This document shows positions 18,708-25,409 of a stretch of 34,906 nt of DNA, in pieces. This DNA is from Gemmatimonadota bacterium (lineage in GTDB: Bacteria; Gemmatimonadota; Gemmatimonadetes; Longimicrobiales; Gaopeijiaceae), in contig JADFNK010000022.1 in assembly GCA_022563405.1 (NCBI GenBank), positions 1 through 34,906 of the forward strand, in the 5' to 3' direction. The notes below the pieces were generated by a model that saw nothing but the letters and a program-made list of their open reading frames with translations, was not told where the DNA came from and ran no database searches. Position 1 is the first letter of the stretch. Every line of letters begins with the position of its first letter. Made by a program: the position numbers and the translations under genes.

Positions 18708-18837
18708 TCTACCTTTGAAACAGATATTGCATTACTGTCCGCATAGTAGTAGTCTTGTGTTCCACAGAAATCTGATATGTCCGATCAAGAGAACTGGGCA
18801 AGCTGAAATCGGCAACCCCCTGCTCTTGTTTTTCGGA
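18708..18837. promoter_or_regulatory. Divergent promoter/operator region between regulator and tagging operon
   Basis: This AT-richer stretch stands out from its GC-rich surroundings. It contains two imperfect dyads: TGTG-TTC-CACA at 18756-18766, and TCTGAT (18771-18776) facing ATCAAGA (18784-18790) with one bulged base. TTGAAA at 18715-18720 and TTGCAT at 18727-18732 could be plus-strand -35 elements, but no strong -10 follows. On the minus strand, TACTAT (18738-18743 region) could be a -10 for the regulator. All assignments are tentative. Confidence 0.4.
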
Positions 18838-19437
18838 GTGAGGCACCAGGATTTGAGAACCACGGAAATCTGGACGTCGGGACCCGACGATACCCCTTCG
18901 CCGACCCGAACGCGAACCGCTGTGTGGCTTCGGCGGGCAGGCCTCAAGTCTTCCGCGGATCTTTCGCCGCGCTCCGAGCCCGACTTCGTCATGCTCCTAC
19001 CGACGAAACCCAGGGGGCGCACCTGCGGAGTGGCTCTGGTGCCCGACGCCTGCACAGGCCACGTGCTTCTCAATGGGGTTCGCCTCAGACCGGGCATGCA
19101 CGTCCTCCGACACGCCGACCGCGTCGCCCTGGACGGTCGAGCCGTGTGGTTCGCGATCTCGGCGGCACCGGACGAGGTCCCATACGACCCGGATGTTCAC
19201 GGTGACCCCGTGTACTGCCATCGCACCAAAGCGCGGCTGAAGGAGGGCGATCCGATGGTGATCTGCCGGGGAACGCCCGAGGCCGACTGCGGCATGATGT
19301 TCACGGCAGCCGCATGGGGGGCGGGGATCCCCTGCCACAGTTGCGGTGCCCAACCTGGGGACCCCGGATGGACGCCACCGCCATCCGAGCGAACCGGCTC
19401 GCTCGCCGAGTTGCTCGAACTCGTCGCGGAGGCCTGA
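18838..19437 (+). CDS. FHA-like and RING-like zinc-binding protein (candidate E3)
   Basis: About 199 residues from GTG 18838; TTG 18853 is an alternative start and an open frame extends to 18682, but that part overlaps the regulator start and looks non-coding. Residues about 75-105 ('GHVLLNGVRLRPG', 'HADRVALDG') resemble the C-terminal half of an FHA domain. Residues 123-170 carry zinc-ligand candidates Cys127, His128, Cys143, Cys151, Cys166 and Cys169, in the layout 'C-H...GDPMVIC...DCGMMFTAAAW...CHSC' typical of prokaryotic RING/treble-clef fingers. It lies 3 nt upstream of the E1 gene, supporting an E3-like or adaptor role in Ubl conjugation. One zinc site looks degenerate, so a single-zinc ribbon is possible. 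Confidence 0.6.
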   Translation: MRHQDLRTTEIWTSGPDDTPSPTRTRTAVWLRRAGLKSSADLSPRSEPDFVMLLPTKPRGRTCGVALVPDACTGHVLLNGVRLRPGMHVLRHADRVALDGRAVWFAISAAPDEVPYDPDVHGDPVYCHRTKARLKEGDPMVICRGTPEADCGMMFTAAAWGAGIPCHSCGAQPGDPGWTPPPSERTGSLAELLELVAEA

Positions 19438-19440
19438 CAG

Positions 19441-20646
19441 ATGTCGGATCCCGGTCTCATGTCGGACGACGTGGTGGACGACGTGGTGGACGACGGTCGC
19501 TTCGATCGCCTCCGTGCGACCGCGACCTTCGCGGACGCGGCACACGAACACTGGATGCAGGCGACGCTCGCCGTTGTCGGTGTGGGCGTTCTGGGGAGTC
19601 TGTTCGCCCGCGAGGCATCACGTTCGGGCACCCACATCGATCTGTACGATTTCGACATCGGTGAGGCCCATAACAAGGGAAATCAGCCCGTGGAAGTCGG
19701 CGAGCCGAAGGCCGAGGCCATCGCTCGCCTCTGCAACTCGATCGCTCCTGGGTCCGCACGGGCCCACGTCGAGGACATCCGGCATGTAGGTGCAGGCTCG
19801 TTCGAGCATATCGCGCTGATCGTCGACTGCACGGACGATGCAGCCCTCGCGCTGCCGCTCACCGAGCTGTCGAACGGCTGGGGGATTCCGCTCCTGAGGC
19901 TGGCAGTCGACGGGAGCGGCCGCCTCGAGCTCGGTCGTGTGCTGGTTTCGCACGGTGGACAGGGTCACGCCTGCCAGCTCTGTGCGTCGAGCTGGAAGGA
20001 CGTATTCGATCCGGGCGCGCGCACTCCCTGCCTAGGTGACGAGAAGCAACAGGCCCCCACCAACGCGGGGTCGGCGCTGGCCATGTCGGTGGCCGGGCTC
20101 GGGCTGCTCTACGCCCAGCGCCTCGTAGGCGGAAACGGATCGGATCGGATCCTCGACGAGGAGGTGATAGTGGATCTCGACACTCCCGGGATCCTGCCCA
20201 TGAAGCTCCGCAGGAACGAAGAATGCCTCAGTGGGCACACGCGGTTCGATCCGACCCACCTGGACCGCAGCGCCGCCAACACGACCGTAAAGGAGTTGTT
20301 CTGGCTCGCGCGCATCGCCCTCGAGGATTCCCGGAACCCCGGCCCACTCCAGGAGATCAGCCTGGCGTTCCGAGGGCACCCAATCCTGCTCGGCGTCGCC
20401 TGCCCGGGTTGCGGCTTGGAGCTGGTTCGCCCCGGCACCTTCTGGCGACCGGCTCCCGAATGCCCCCGGTGTGGTGTGGTCATGGAACGCCGTAGAGACG
20501 CGGCCCTCGATCACATGAACCAGGCCCAAGCTCGTGCCCTCGGGTTGGCCGACACGAGCTGCGAAGCTCTGGGGCTACCCACCAAGGGGGCTCTGGTGAT
20601 CGCCCGTGCTCCAGGTTACTCGCCCGTCCAACTCCTGTTTGCCTGA
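19441..20646 (+). CDS. ThiF/MoeB/E1-like Ubl-activating enzyme
   Basis: The 401-residue protein has a Rossmann adenylation domain: GVGVLG at 47-52, ribose-contacting acidic 'YDFD' at 69-72, 'HNKGNQPVEVGEPKAEA' at 78-93 (the N-L-N-R-Q...VGKPKA region, with the Arg replaced), and 'VDCTDD' at 128-133. Zinc ligands match MoeB/UBA5 order: Cys178 and Cys181, then Cys262 with His266 replacing the last Cys. Cys197 sits where MoeB/MOCS3 enzymes have a conserved cysteine and is the candidate thioester or persulfide residue. A C-terminal domain has an extra zinc ribbon (Cys321/324, Cys341/344). A 12-bp tandem repeat encodes VVDDVVDD at the N-terminus. Neighbouring E2, Ubl and JAB genes argue for Ubl activation rather than thiamine or Moco synthesis. 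Confidence 0.87.
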   Translation: MSDPGLMSDDVVDDVVDDGRFDRLRATATFADAAHEHWMQATLAVVGVGVLGSLFAREASRSGTHIDLYDFDIGEAHNKGNQPVEVGEPKAEAIARLCNSIAPGSARAHVEDIRHVGAGSFEHIALIVDCTDDAALALPLTELSNGWGIPLLRLAVDGSGRLELGRVLVSHGGQGHACQLCASSWKDVFDPGARTPCLGDEKQQAPTNAGSALAMSVAGLGLLYAQRLVGGNGSDRILDEEVIVDLDTPGILPMKLRRNEECLSGHTRFDPTHLDRSAANTTVKELFWLARIALEDSRNPGPLQEISLAFRGHPILLGVACPGCGLELVRPGTFWRPAPECPRCGVVMERRRDAALDHMNQAQARALGLADTSCEALGLPTKGALVIARAPGYSPVQLLFA

Positions 20647-20655
20647 GAGGAAAAC

Positions 20656-21252
20656 ATGACCCACACACCCGACATCCAGTTCTCCCTCAGCGACCTCCTC
20701 GAACAGTTGCACGATCTCTCCGGGCTCGATGAAGGCCTTCCCGACCCCTCGACCGGCGAGGGTCAGGCCACACGCGACTTCTTCGCAAACAACTGGGAGG
20801 AAGCCCGCACGGGGCTGCTCTCCCGCACGCAACGGGTTCAGGTGCGGCCCTTACCCGGGACTGGGCCACGGTCGTTCGCGTTCGAGTTCGATCGCCCTTA
20901 CAAGTGCAAGCGCCCCGATGGAATGGTGGAGCTGGCTCCCGGCCCGGTGACCGGCACCATCCGGTACCGGCCCAACGTCCTCACGCCCGACCCCAGATCC
21001 CGCTCAGTCATAGTCTTCGTCGACTCCGAAGGATTCTATCACACGAACTACAGCCGAGTAGCCAAGGTCTTGTGCCTCGGGGACTTTCCCCCCGGACCGT
21101 TCCCGTTGGAAGCACTGGTCGAGCATCTCTATTCCGTCATCTCGTACCAGAACATGGACTCCACCAACCCCGCGGACAAAGAGGCCCTCCGCTACTTCGG
21201 GACCGACCCCGACGCTCTCGAGGGACTCACCGAAGTACAGCCCCTCTACTGA
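20656..21252 (+). CDS. E2-fold ubiquitin-conjugating-enzyme-like protein
   Basis: 198 residues. The second half follows the UBC pattern: 'SVIVFVDSEGFYHTNY' gives an HTN in place of the eukaryotic HPN motif (His129, Thr130, Asn131), 'VLCLGDFPPGPFPLEALVEHL' places Cys140 at the catalytic cysteine, and 'SYQNMDSTNPADKEALRYF' matches the 'PN-DP-N-EA---F' helix region. The N-terminal 60 residues are a separate helical extension. It would accept activated Ubl from the E1 nine nt upstream. SD AGAGG precedes ATG 20656. Divergent from well-known E2s, but the linked residues make the call good. Confidence 0.78.
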   Translation: MTHTPDIQFSLSDLLEQLHDLSGLDEGLPDPSTGEGQATRDFFANNWEEARTGLLSRTQRVQVRPLPGTGPRSFAFEFDRPYKCKRPDGMVELAPGPVTGTIRYRPNVLTPDPRSRSVIVFVDSEGFYHTNYSRVAKVLCLGDFPPGPFPLEALVEHLYSVISYQNMDSTNPADKEALRYFGTDPDALEGLTEVQPLY

Positions 21253-22190
21253 TGGGAACCACGCTTACCCAGGTGGAGACGCCGCCTACACGGACGCCGT
21301 CCACGCGGAGGGCGACGCCGCTCACGCTAGAGACGGCGCCCGCGCAGGTGGTGACGCCTCTGGTTTCCGGGTCGCTGCCCACTGCCCGGGGGCTCCACTG
21401 GAAGGACGGCTTTCGGGGTCACATGAATACGGGAGAGGGCGTGGCGCAGGTCCGGCTCGACGCGACGGACGGAGTACGCGTTCGCATGAAGCTGAATCGG
21501 CGTCCCGCTCCTGCGGAGGCGTTGGTGCTGAACGCTACGCTGCCGGCCAACCTGCGCGTCGCCGGACCCGCCCACCGGTGCCATCTCCTGGCGGACATAT
21601 CGTCCGTCCAGGCCGGATTCTCGCAGAGCCTCAGCGAGATTCGACAGGGGATCCGGCGCAACCCCAACGCCACTGGAAAGGGCAGGCGGCCTGCAGTTGG
21701 TGACCGGGGGCCGTACGAGCACGTCTTCGAGCAGCTATGCGAGGGAAGCGGTTCCCTGGACGTGGTCGATCGCGAGCCCGACTGGGAGATCGGCATCCGG
21801 ATTCAGGGCGGGCGAGTGGCCGTACGCGTATCCCCGGAACGAAGCGGGCTGCGACTGTACCGGATCGTGCTCAAGCAGGCTGAGTTGAGTGGGGTCGAGG
21901 CGGGCTCTGAAGGCCCGTCGGTGGAAGGCCTGTCCGTGAATGACCTGGCCCTGCGCTTGAACGAGGACATGCGATTCGTGCGCCTGTCCCGGATCGATGC
22001 CGGCGTGGCAGTCGAGGCCCGTCTCAGTCGGGCGCTCGTGGACGTCGAGCGAGTAGTCGACACGGCCAGCGCGATCGCCGTCGTCAGCGCGGAGGTGGGC
22101 ATTCCGCTGCGGACCCTTTTGAAGACAGAGGGCGTGGCTCGTTGCTACGCCGACACATTCGACCTCCCCAATGGAGAAACCAAACGATGA
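21252..22190 (+). CDS. Unrecognised 312-residue protein between E2 and Ubl genes
   Basis: Starts at ATG 21252, overlapping the E2 stop by one base, and ends with an ATGA overlap with the Ubl gene, so it is clearly part of the operon. The N-terminal 40 residues are Thr/Pro-rich and low in complexity. The rest looks like two alpha/beta modules: one with 'GEGVAQVRLDATDGVRVRMKL' at about 60-80 and one with 'DWEIGIRIQGGRVAVRVSPE' at about 180-200, followed by helices ('SVNDLALRLNEDMRFVRLSRI'). The repeated sheet-helix pattern is reminiscent of YbjN or secretion-chaperone-like folds but I cannot assign it. Cysteines are few and show no zinc motif. It could be a substrate adaptor or E2/Ubl scaffold. 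Confidence 0.7.
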   Translation: MGTTLTQVETPPTRTPSTRRATPLTLETAPAQVVTPLVSGSLPTARGLHWKDGFRGHMNTGEGVAQVRLDATDGVRVRMKLNRRPAPAEALVLNATLPANLRVAGPAHRCHLLADISSVQAGFSQSLSEIRQGIRRNPNATGKGRRPAVGDRGPYEHVFEQLCEGSGSLDVVDREPDWEIGIRIQGGRVAVRVSPERSGLRLYRIVLKQAELSGVEAGSEGPSVEGLSVNDLALRLNEDMRFVRLSRIDAGVAVEARLSRALVDVERVVDTASAIAVVSAEVGIPLRTLLKTEGVARCYADTFDLPNGETKR

Positions 22191-22492
22191 TCACCACCTC
22201 GAGAATCCGATTTTCCGACCTGAGCCAGCAGAAGCGGTTCAGCACTGATCTGACGGACGAACTCACGGTCGACCACAACGTAGACCAGGCCATCGAGCAC
22301 TTCCTCGAGCAGATCGGCGTTCCAGAAAACGATCTGCCCTGGTCGGCATACAGTCGTGGAGTCCGGCTGGACAAACGAACCCGCCTCGGCGATCTGCCGG
22401 AGCAGGATGCCGACTGGACGGTGCTCCCGACCGTCACAGCCGGAGGCGCCGGGGCGTCGACAGGCCCGTCGACAGGCCCGTCGACAGGCTGA
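22187..22492 (+). CDS. Ubiquitin-like protein precursor with internal Gly-Gly
   Basis: 101 residues. The pattern suits a beta-grasp fold: strand 'SRIRFSD', strand 'ELTVDHNV' leading into helix 'DQAIEHFLEQIGV', then 'WSAYSRGVRLDKRTRLGDL' and final strand 'DWTVLPTV'. Gly86-Gly87 follows the last strand exactly as in Ubls, but a 14-residue tail (AGA then STGP-type repeats) follows, so maturation by the neighbouring JAB protease is predicted. The tail is coded by a 12-bp tandem repeat. Two lysines are present (Lys16, Lys63). ATG 22187 overlaps the upstream stop as ATGA. Confidence 0.75.
   Translation: MITTSRIRFSDLSQQKRFSTDLTDELTVDHNVDQAIEHFLEQIGVPENDLPWSAYSRGVRLDKRTRLGDLPEQDADWTVLPTVTAGGAGASTGPSTGPSTG
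22456..22491 (+). repeat. 12-bp tandem repeat coding the Ubl C-terminal tail
   Basis: Three head-to-tail copies of GTCGACAGGCCC (the last ends CTG and runs into the stop) encode TGPS-type repeats after the Gly-Gly. Copy number change would lengthen or shorten the tail in steps of four residues without touching the Ubl core. Confidence 0.85.
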
Positions 22493-22503
22493 GGACCTCC
22501 GCA

Positions 22504-23535
22504 ATGCACGTGACCACGGACTTCCCGTTCGAGCTCTTCACCGAGTTGAGCGTCGATCCGGAGTTGGGGGCTGAGGCGATCCATCGTGAGAGTGTCCAGT
22601 CCGACTTGGGCGAGCTCGTTGAGGAGACCTTCGTCGGGGGTGTTCTCGCTGACGCTTTCCCTACCCACCCCGGTGGGGTCCGCGTCGACATCACCCCGGT
22701 GTGGGACCAAGAACCCCGCGCACGGGCGCTCGAGGTCCGGATTACCGAGCAGGATGGTGAGGGGCGCTCGTTCACCCGGCGCTTCGAGACGGGCCGTTGG
22801 ATGAGGCGGGCCCAGCGGAAGACAGAGCAACTCGTCGATGAGGGCACGCTGGAGGAAGGAGTCCGGACGTACGTTCATCTCCTCGCCGAAGGCAAGGACA
22901 ACCCGCCCGAGCTCAGCCTCCCAGCGCTACAGGCTCCAACGATTACGGAGCAGTCACTGGACGAGTTCGGCGTGCGCGAGCTGGGTGACGGTGAGTTCTG
23001 TCCCGATCGTCCCGTTCTGGTCAACGAGCGAATGCTCGAGGAGATCCTGAGTCATACGGAGGAGGCCGGAGCCGAAGAGACGGGTGGCAGCACGCTGGGC
23101 AAGATGATCAAGCTCGACCAGCCGTTGCCGGGGACGAGCACGCGGATCGTCACGGTGCTCAGCGCGAGCTTGATGGACGCCCGCCACAACGGGACCGTTG
23201 CCCGCATCACCTTCGATCCGGCGGCTCTTCAGGAGGCCGCCCAGGTCGCCCAGCTCCGTGCTAAGGGCGAAACCGTGCTGACGGCCTTCCACACGCACGG
23301 CTGGGGCACCGAGTGCGGGCAATGCAACCAAAACACAGGGTGCACCCTCCCGTCGGCCACCCTCGTGTCTCTGGACGACTACCAGGTGTTGGAGTGCCTT
23401 TTCCCGAGTAAGGCGACCCTCATGCCCATCGCCGGGCGCAAGCTCGGTGCTCCGGGCACCCGACCCGTGCTCGAGATCCACGCGTGGCGGGGTGGTCGAA
23501 TGGTCTCGATTCCTTGGCGGACCTACGGCGACTGA
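22504..23535 (+). CDS. JAB/JAMM-type metalloprotease (Ubl peptidase)
   Basis: 343 residues. The JAMM zinc site is complete: Glu192 in 'EETGGSTLG', His263 and His265 in 'FHTHG', Ser289 and Asp292 in 'SLDD'. The gap between the second His and the Ser is 23 residues rather than the usual 7 and carries three cysteines (Cys271, Cys274, Cys280), suggesting an inserted loop, perhaps with its own metal. The first 165 residues are an extra domain I do not recognise. Likely jobs are trimming the Ubl precursor after Gly87 and removing Ubl from targets. It lies 11 nt after the Ubl stop. Confidence 0.87.
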   Translation: MHVTTDFPFELFTELSVDPELGAEAIHRESVQSDLGELVEETFVGGVLADAFPTHPGGVRVDITPVWDQEPRARALEVRITEQDGEGRSFTRRFETGRWMRRAQRKTEQLVDEGTLEEGVRTYVHLLAEGKDNPPELSLPALQAPTITEQSLDEFGVRELGDGEFCPDRPVLVNERMLEEILSHTEEAGAEETGGSTLGKMIKLDQPLPGTSTRIVTVLSASLMDARHNGTVARITFDPAALQEAAQVAQLRAKGETVLTAFHTHGWGTECGQCNQNTGCTLPSATLVSLDDYQVLECLFPSKATLMPIAGRKLGAPGTRPVLEIHAWRGGRMVSIPWRTYGD

Positions 23536-25409
23536 TGGAAGCACCCGATGCGAAGGAACCGAATGCGGGGGACCCGAATGTGGAGGCACCGAATGTGGAG
23601 GCACCGAATGCGGAGGCAAACAATGCGCCTGTTGGAGGCATCATGAACCGACTTGCCGCTCTCACTCAGATCCTGAAGGACGCGGGTCATACGCCCGACG
23701 AATCTGGCGGCGGTGACGTTCCCCTCGTGGAAGTGGACCGGTTGCTGACCCAGGCCGAGATGGACCCCAAACAGGCGGTCGCTCAAGTCCTCGTTGCGCG
23801 TCTTGCGGGCGACAAGGCCAAGAGATCTGCGGCCGAGGTCATGAAATCGGTGGAAGGCTTGCAGGGCATCCTCGAGAAGTTGCTCGAGGGCAGGCCTTTC
23901 CTGTGCCGCCTCGAGAGCGTGACCGGTAGCCACGAGACCGAAGCCCGGGCTACGGTCACGCTCGGCGGCCAGCTGCGTGAGCTGGCCGTCCATCCCGACG
24001 TCGATCTGGAGGCGCTCGGCGCCTTGATGCCCTGGCACTTCGTGTGTGTCCACCCCCAGGAGATGGTCGTCACCGGGTACCGCAACGACCCCGCACTCTT
24101 CGCGCGCGCCCAAGGCGAGCTGGTCGAGTTCTTGGGTTGGGCGGACGAATCGAGGTACCTGGCAAGGGTTTCGTACTTGGGAAACGAGGAGCGAATCGTG
24201 GCGCTGGCGCCGACGCTCCACGGCGTCGAGCTCCAGGCACCGGCCCGCCTCGTGCTCCAGCGCGACGACGACAGGTGGGCCATCGAAGTTCTGCCGCAGG
24301 ACCGTCGGGAGAGCCGATTCGAGATCCAGCTCGATACCATCACGACACGTCTCGAGGACCTGGCCGGCCTCGACTCGGTGAAGGAGCGCTTGATCGAGGA
24401 TCTGGTCCTCCGGGTCCTCCATCCGGACGTACCCGAGCGGTTCGGTGTGAAGCCCATGCGGGGCCTCATACTCGAGTCGCACAAACCCGGCCAGGGGAAG
24501 ACCGCACTCATAAGGGCGTTCGCGGCGTACGCACGGGACCTCGGCAAGGAGCACGATTTTGATGTCTGCCTCTATTTCGTGCCCCCGGGGGCCCTGAAGA
24601 CGGTCTGGCACGGCGGGGACGCCAAGCTGGTTCGGGAGGACCTGTGCGGGGCGATCCGAGCCCGTCAGATGCGTCCCCGCACGCGGCCGCTCTTTCAGTT
24701 GATCGTGCTGGACGAGATCGACTCCCTCGGCAAACGTGGCGGGGAGATGATGTCCTCGGCCCAGAACGACGCGCTGACCGCGCTGTTGTCCGAGATGGAC
24801 GGCCTGGTCCAGTGGGAGAACGCCCCGGGGCAGCCGAGCGCCGAGATGCTCTGGGTGGGCATGACCAATCGCATCGACCTGGTGGACGTCGCGATCAGTC
24901 GTCCCGGTCGCTTCGATTTGGTCCTGCCGATGCCGGAGCCGACGTTGGAGTCGGCCGAGGCGGTCATGGCGATCTACGCCACCTGCGGGGCGTGGTACCT
25001 GGACGAAACGGTCCACACCTCCCTGGAGGAGGAGATCATCCGGTCCGCGTTCCTTCGGCCAGCCCTGGGTCACGTCTTCGAAGCACAGGTTCTCCGGTAC
25101 TCGACCGAGAGTCAGAGCGGCGTCAGCGTGACGGCGGGACGGCTCATGTCGAGCGCCCACTACGAAGCGGCCATGAACACCGCCAAGAGGTGCGCAGCGA
25201 TGCGGGACTATCGAGGGGTGGGAATTCCCGCGGTGGCGGTGGAGGACGTCATCGAAGCCTTGTTGGAGGAGGCTCACTCGGCGGCCCGTCGCATGAGCGC
25301 AGATCACGGCACCCTGGCTCGGGAGCTCGAAGTGCCCGGGCACATCACACGGGTGGAGATGGTGGCTACCGACGAGCCTCGACCCCACCGCTACCTCCGA
25401 GCCTCCTAA
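23535..25409 (+). CDS. Proteasomal-ATPase (ARC/Mpa)-like AAA unfoldase
   Basis: 624 residues, close to the about 600 of Mpa/ARC. Order: repeat-rich N-terminus (2-31), a helical probably coiled-coil region (36-118), two OB-like domains (about 121-180 and 200-255), and one AAA module (about 270-580). Walker A is HKPGQGKT (316-323, first Gly replaced by His), Walker B is VLDEID (391-396), sensor-1 Asn445, Arg fingers in 'SRPGRFD' (Arg456, Arg459). The pore loop reads 'TVWHGG' with Trp358 as the aromatic. The C-terminus is 'HRYLRAS', not the exposed Gln-Tyr-Leu that docks Mpa on the 20S core. It overlaps JAB and the Dop-like gene by one base each. ATG 23643 is an alternative start without the repeats. 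Confidence 0.85.
   Translation: MEAPDAKEPNAGDPNVEAPNVEAPNAEANNAPVGGIMNRLAALTQILKDAGHTPDESGGGDVPLVEVDRLLTQAEMDPKQAVAQVLVARLAGDKAKRSAAEVMKSVEGLQGILEKLLEGRPFLCRLESVTGSHETEARATVTLGGQLRELAVHPDVDLEALGALMPWHFVCVHPQEMVVTGYRNDPALFARAQGELVEFLGWADESRYLARVSYLGNEERIVALAPTLHGVELQAPARLVLQRDDDRWAIEVLPQDRRESRFEIQLDTITTRLEDLAGLDSVKERLIEDLVLRVLHPDVPERFGVKPMRGLILESHKPGQGKTALIRAFAAYARDLGKEHDFDVCLYFVPPGALKTVWHGGDAKLVREDLCGAIRARQMRPRTRPLFQLIVLDEIDSLGKRGGEMMSSAQNDALTALLSEMDGLVQWENAPGQPSAEMLWVGMTNRIDLVDVAISRPGRFDLVLPMPEPTLESAEAVMAIYATCGAWYLDETVHTSLEEEIIRSAFLRPALGHVFEAQVLRYSTESQSGVSVTAGRLMSSAHYEAAMNTAKRCAAMRDYRGVGIPAVAVEDVIEALLEEAHSAARRMSADHGTLARELEVPGHITRVEMVATDEPRPHRYLRAS
23538..23627 (+). repeat. 15-bp tandem repeat in the 5' end of the AAA gene
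   Basis: Six in-frame 15-bp units with consensus GAGGCACCGAATGYG encode a five-residue repeat of the type Glu-Ala-Pro-Asn-Ala/Val. The middle units are nearly identical, indicating recent expansion. It forms a flexible acidic N-terminal tail before the coiled-coil region. Confidence 0.85.

Noticed and set aside
18682..18837. A longer N-terminus for the RING-like protein starting at TTG 18682
   Set aside because: It would overlap the start of the divergent regulator and cover the AT-rich promoter region; the predicted residues do not look like a protein domain.
19441..20646. Reading the E1-like gene as MoeB or ThiF of cofactor biosynthesis
   Set aside because: The core is MoeB-like, but the neighbours are E2, Ubl, JAB and RING genes, an extra C-terminal zinc ribbon is present, and no thiamine or molybdopterin gene is adjacent.
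22456..22498. Ubl tail repeat as a REP-type palindromic element or small CRISPR-like array
   Set aside because: Only three 12-bp units without spacers; resemblance to known intergenic repeats is short and partial, so it is listed only as a tandem repeat.
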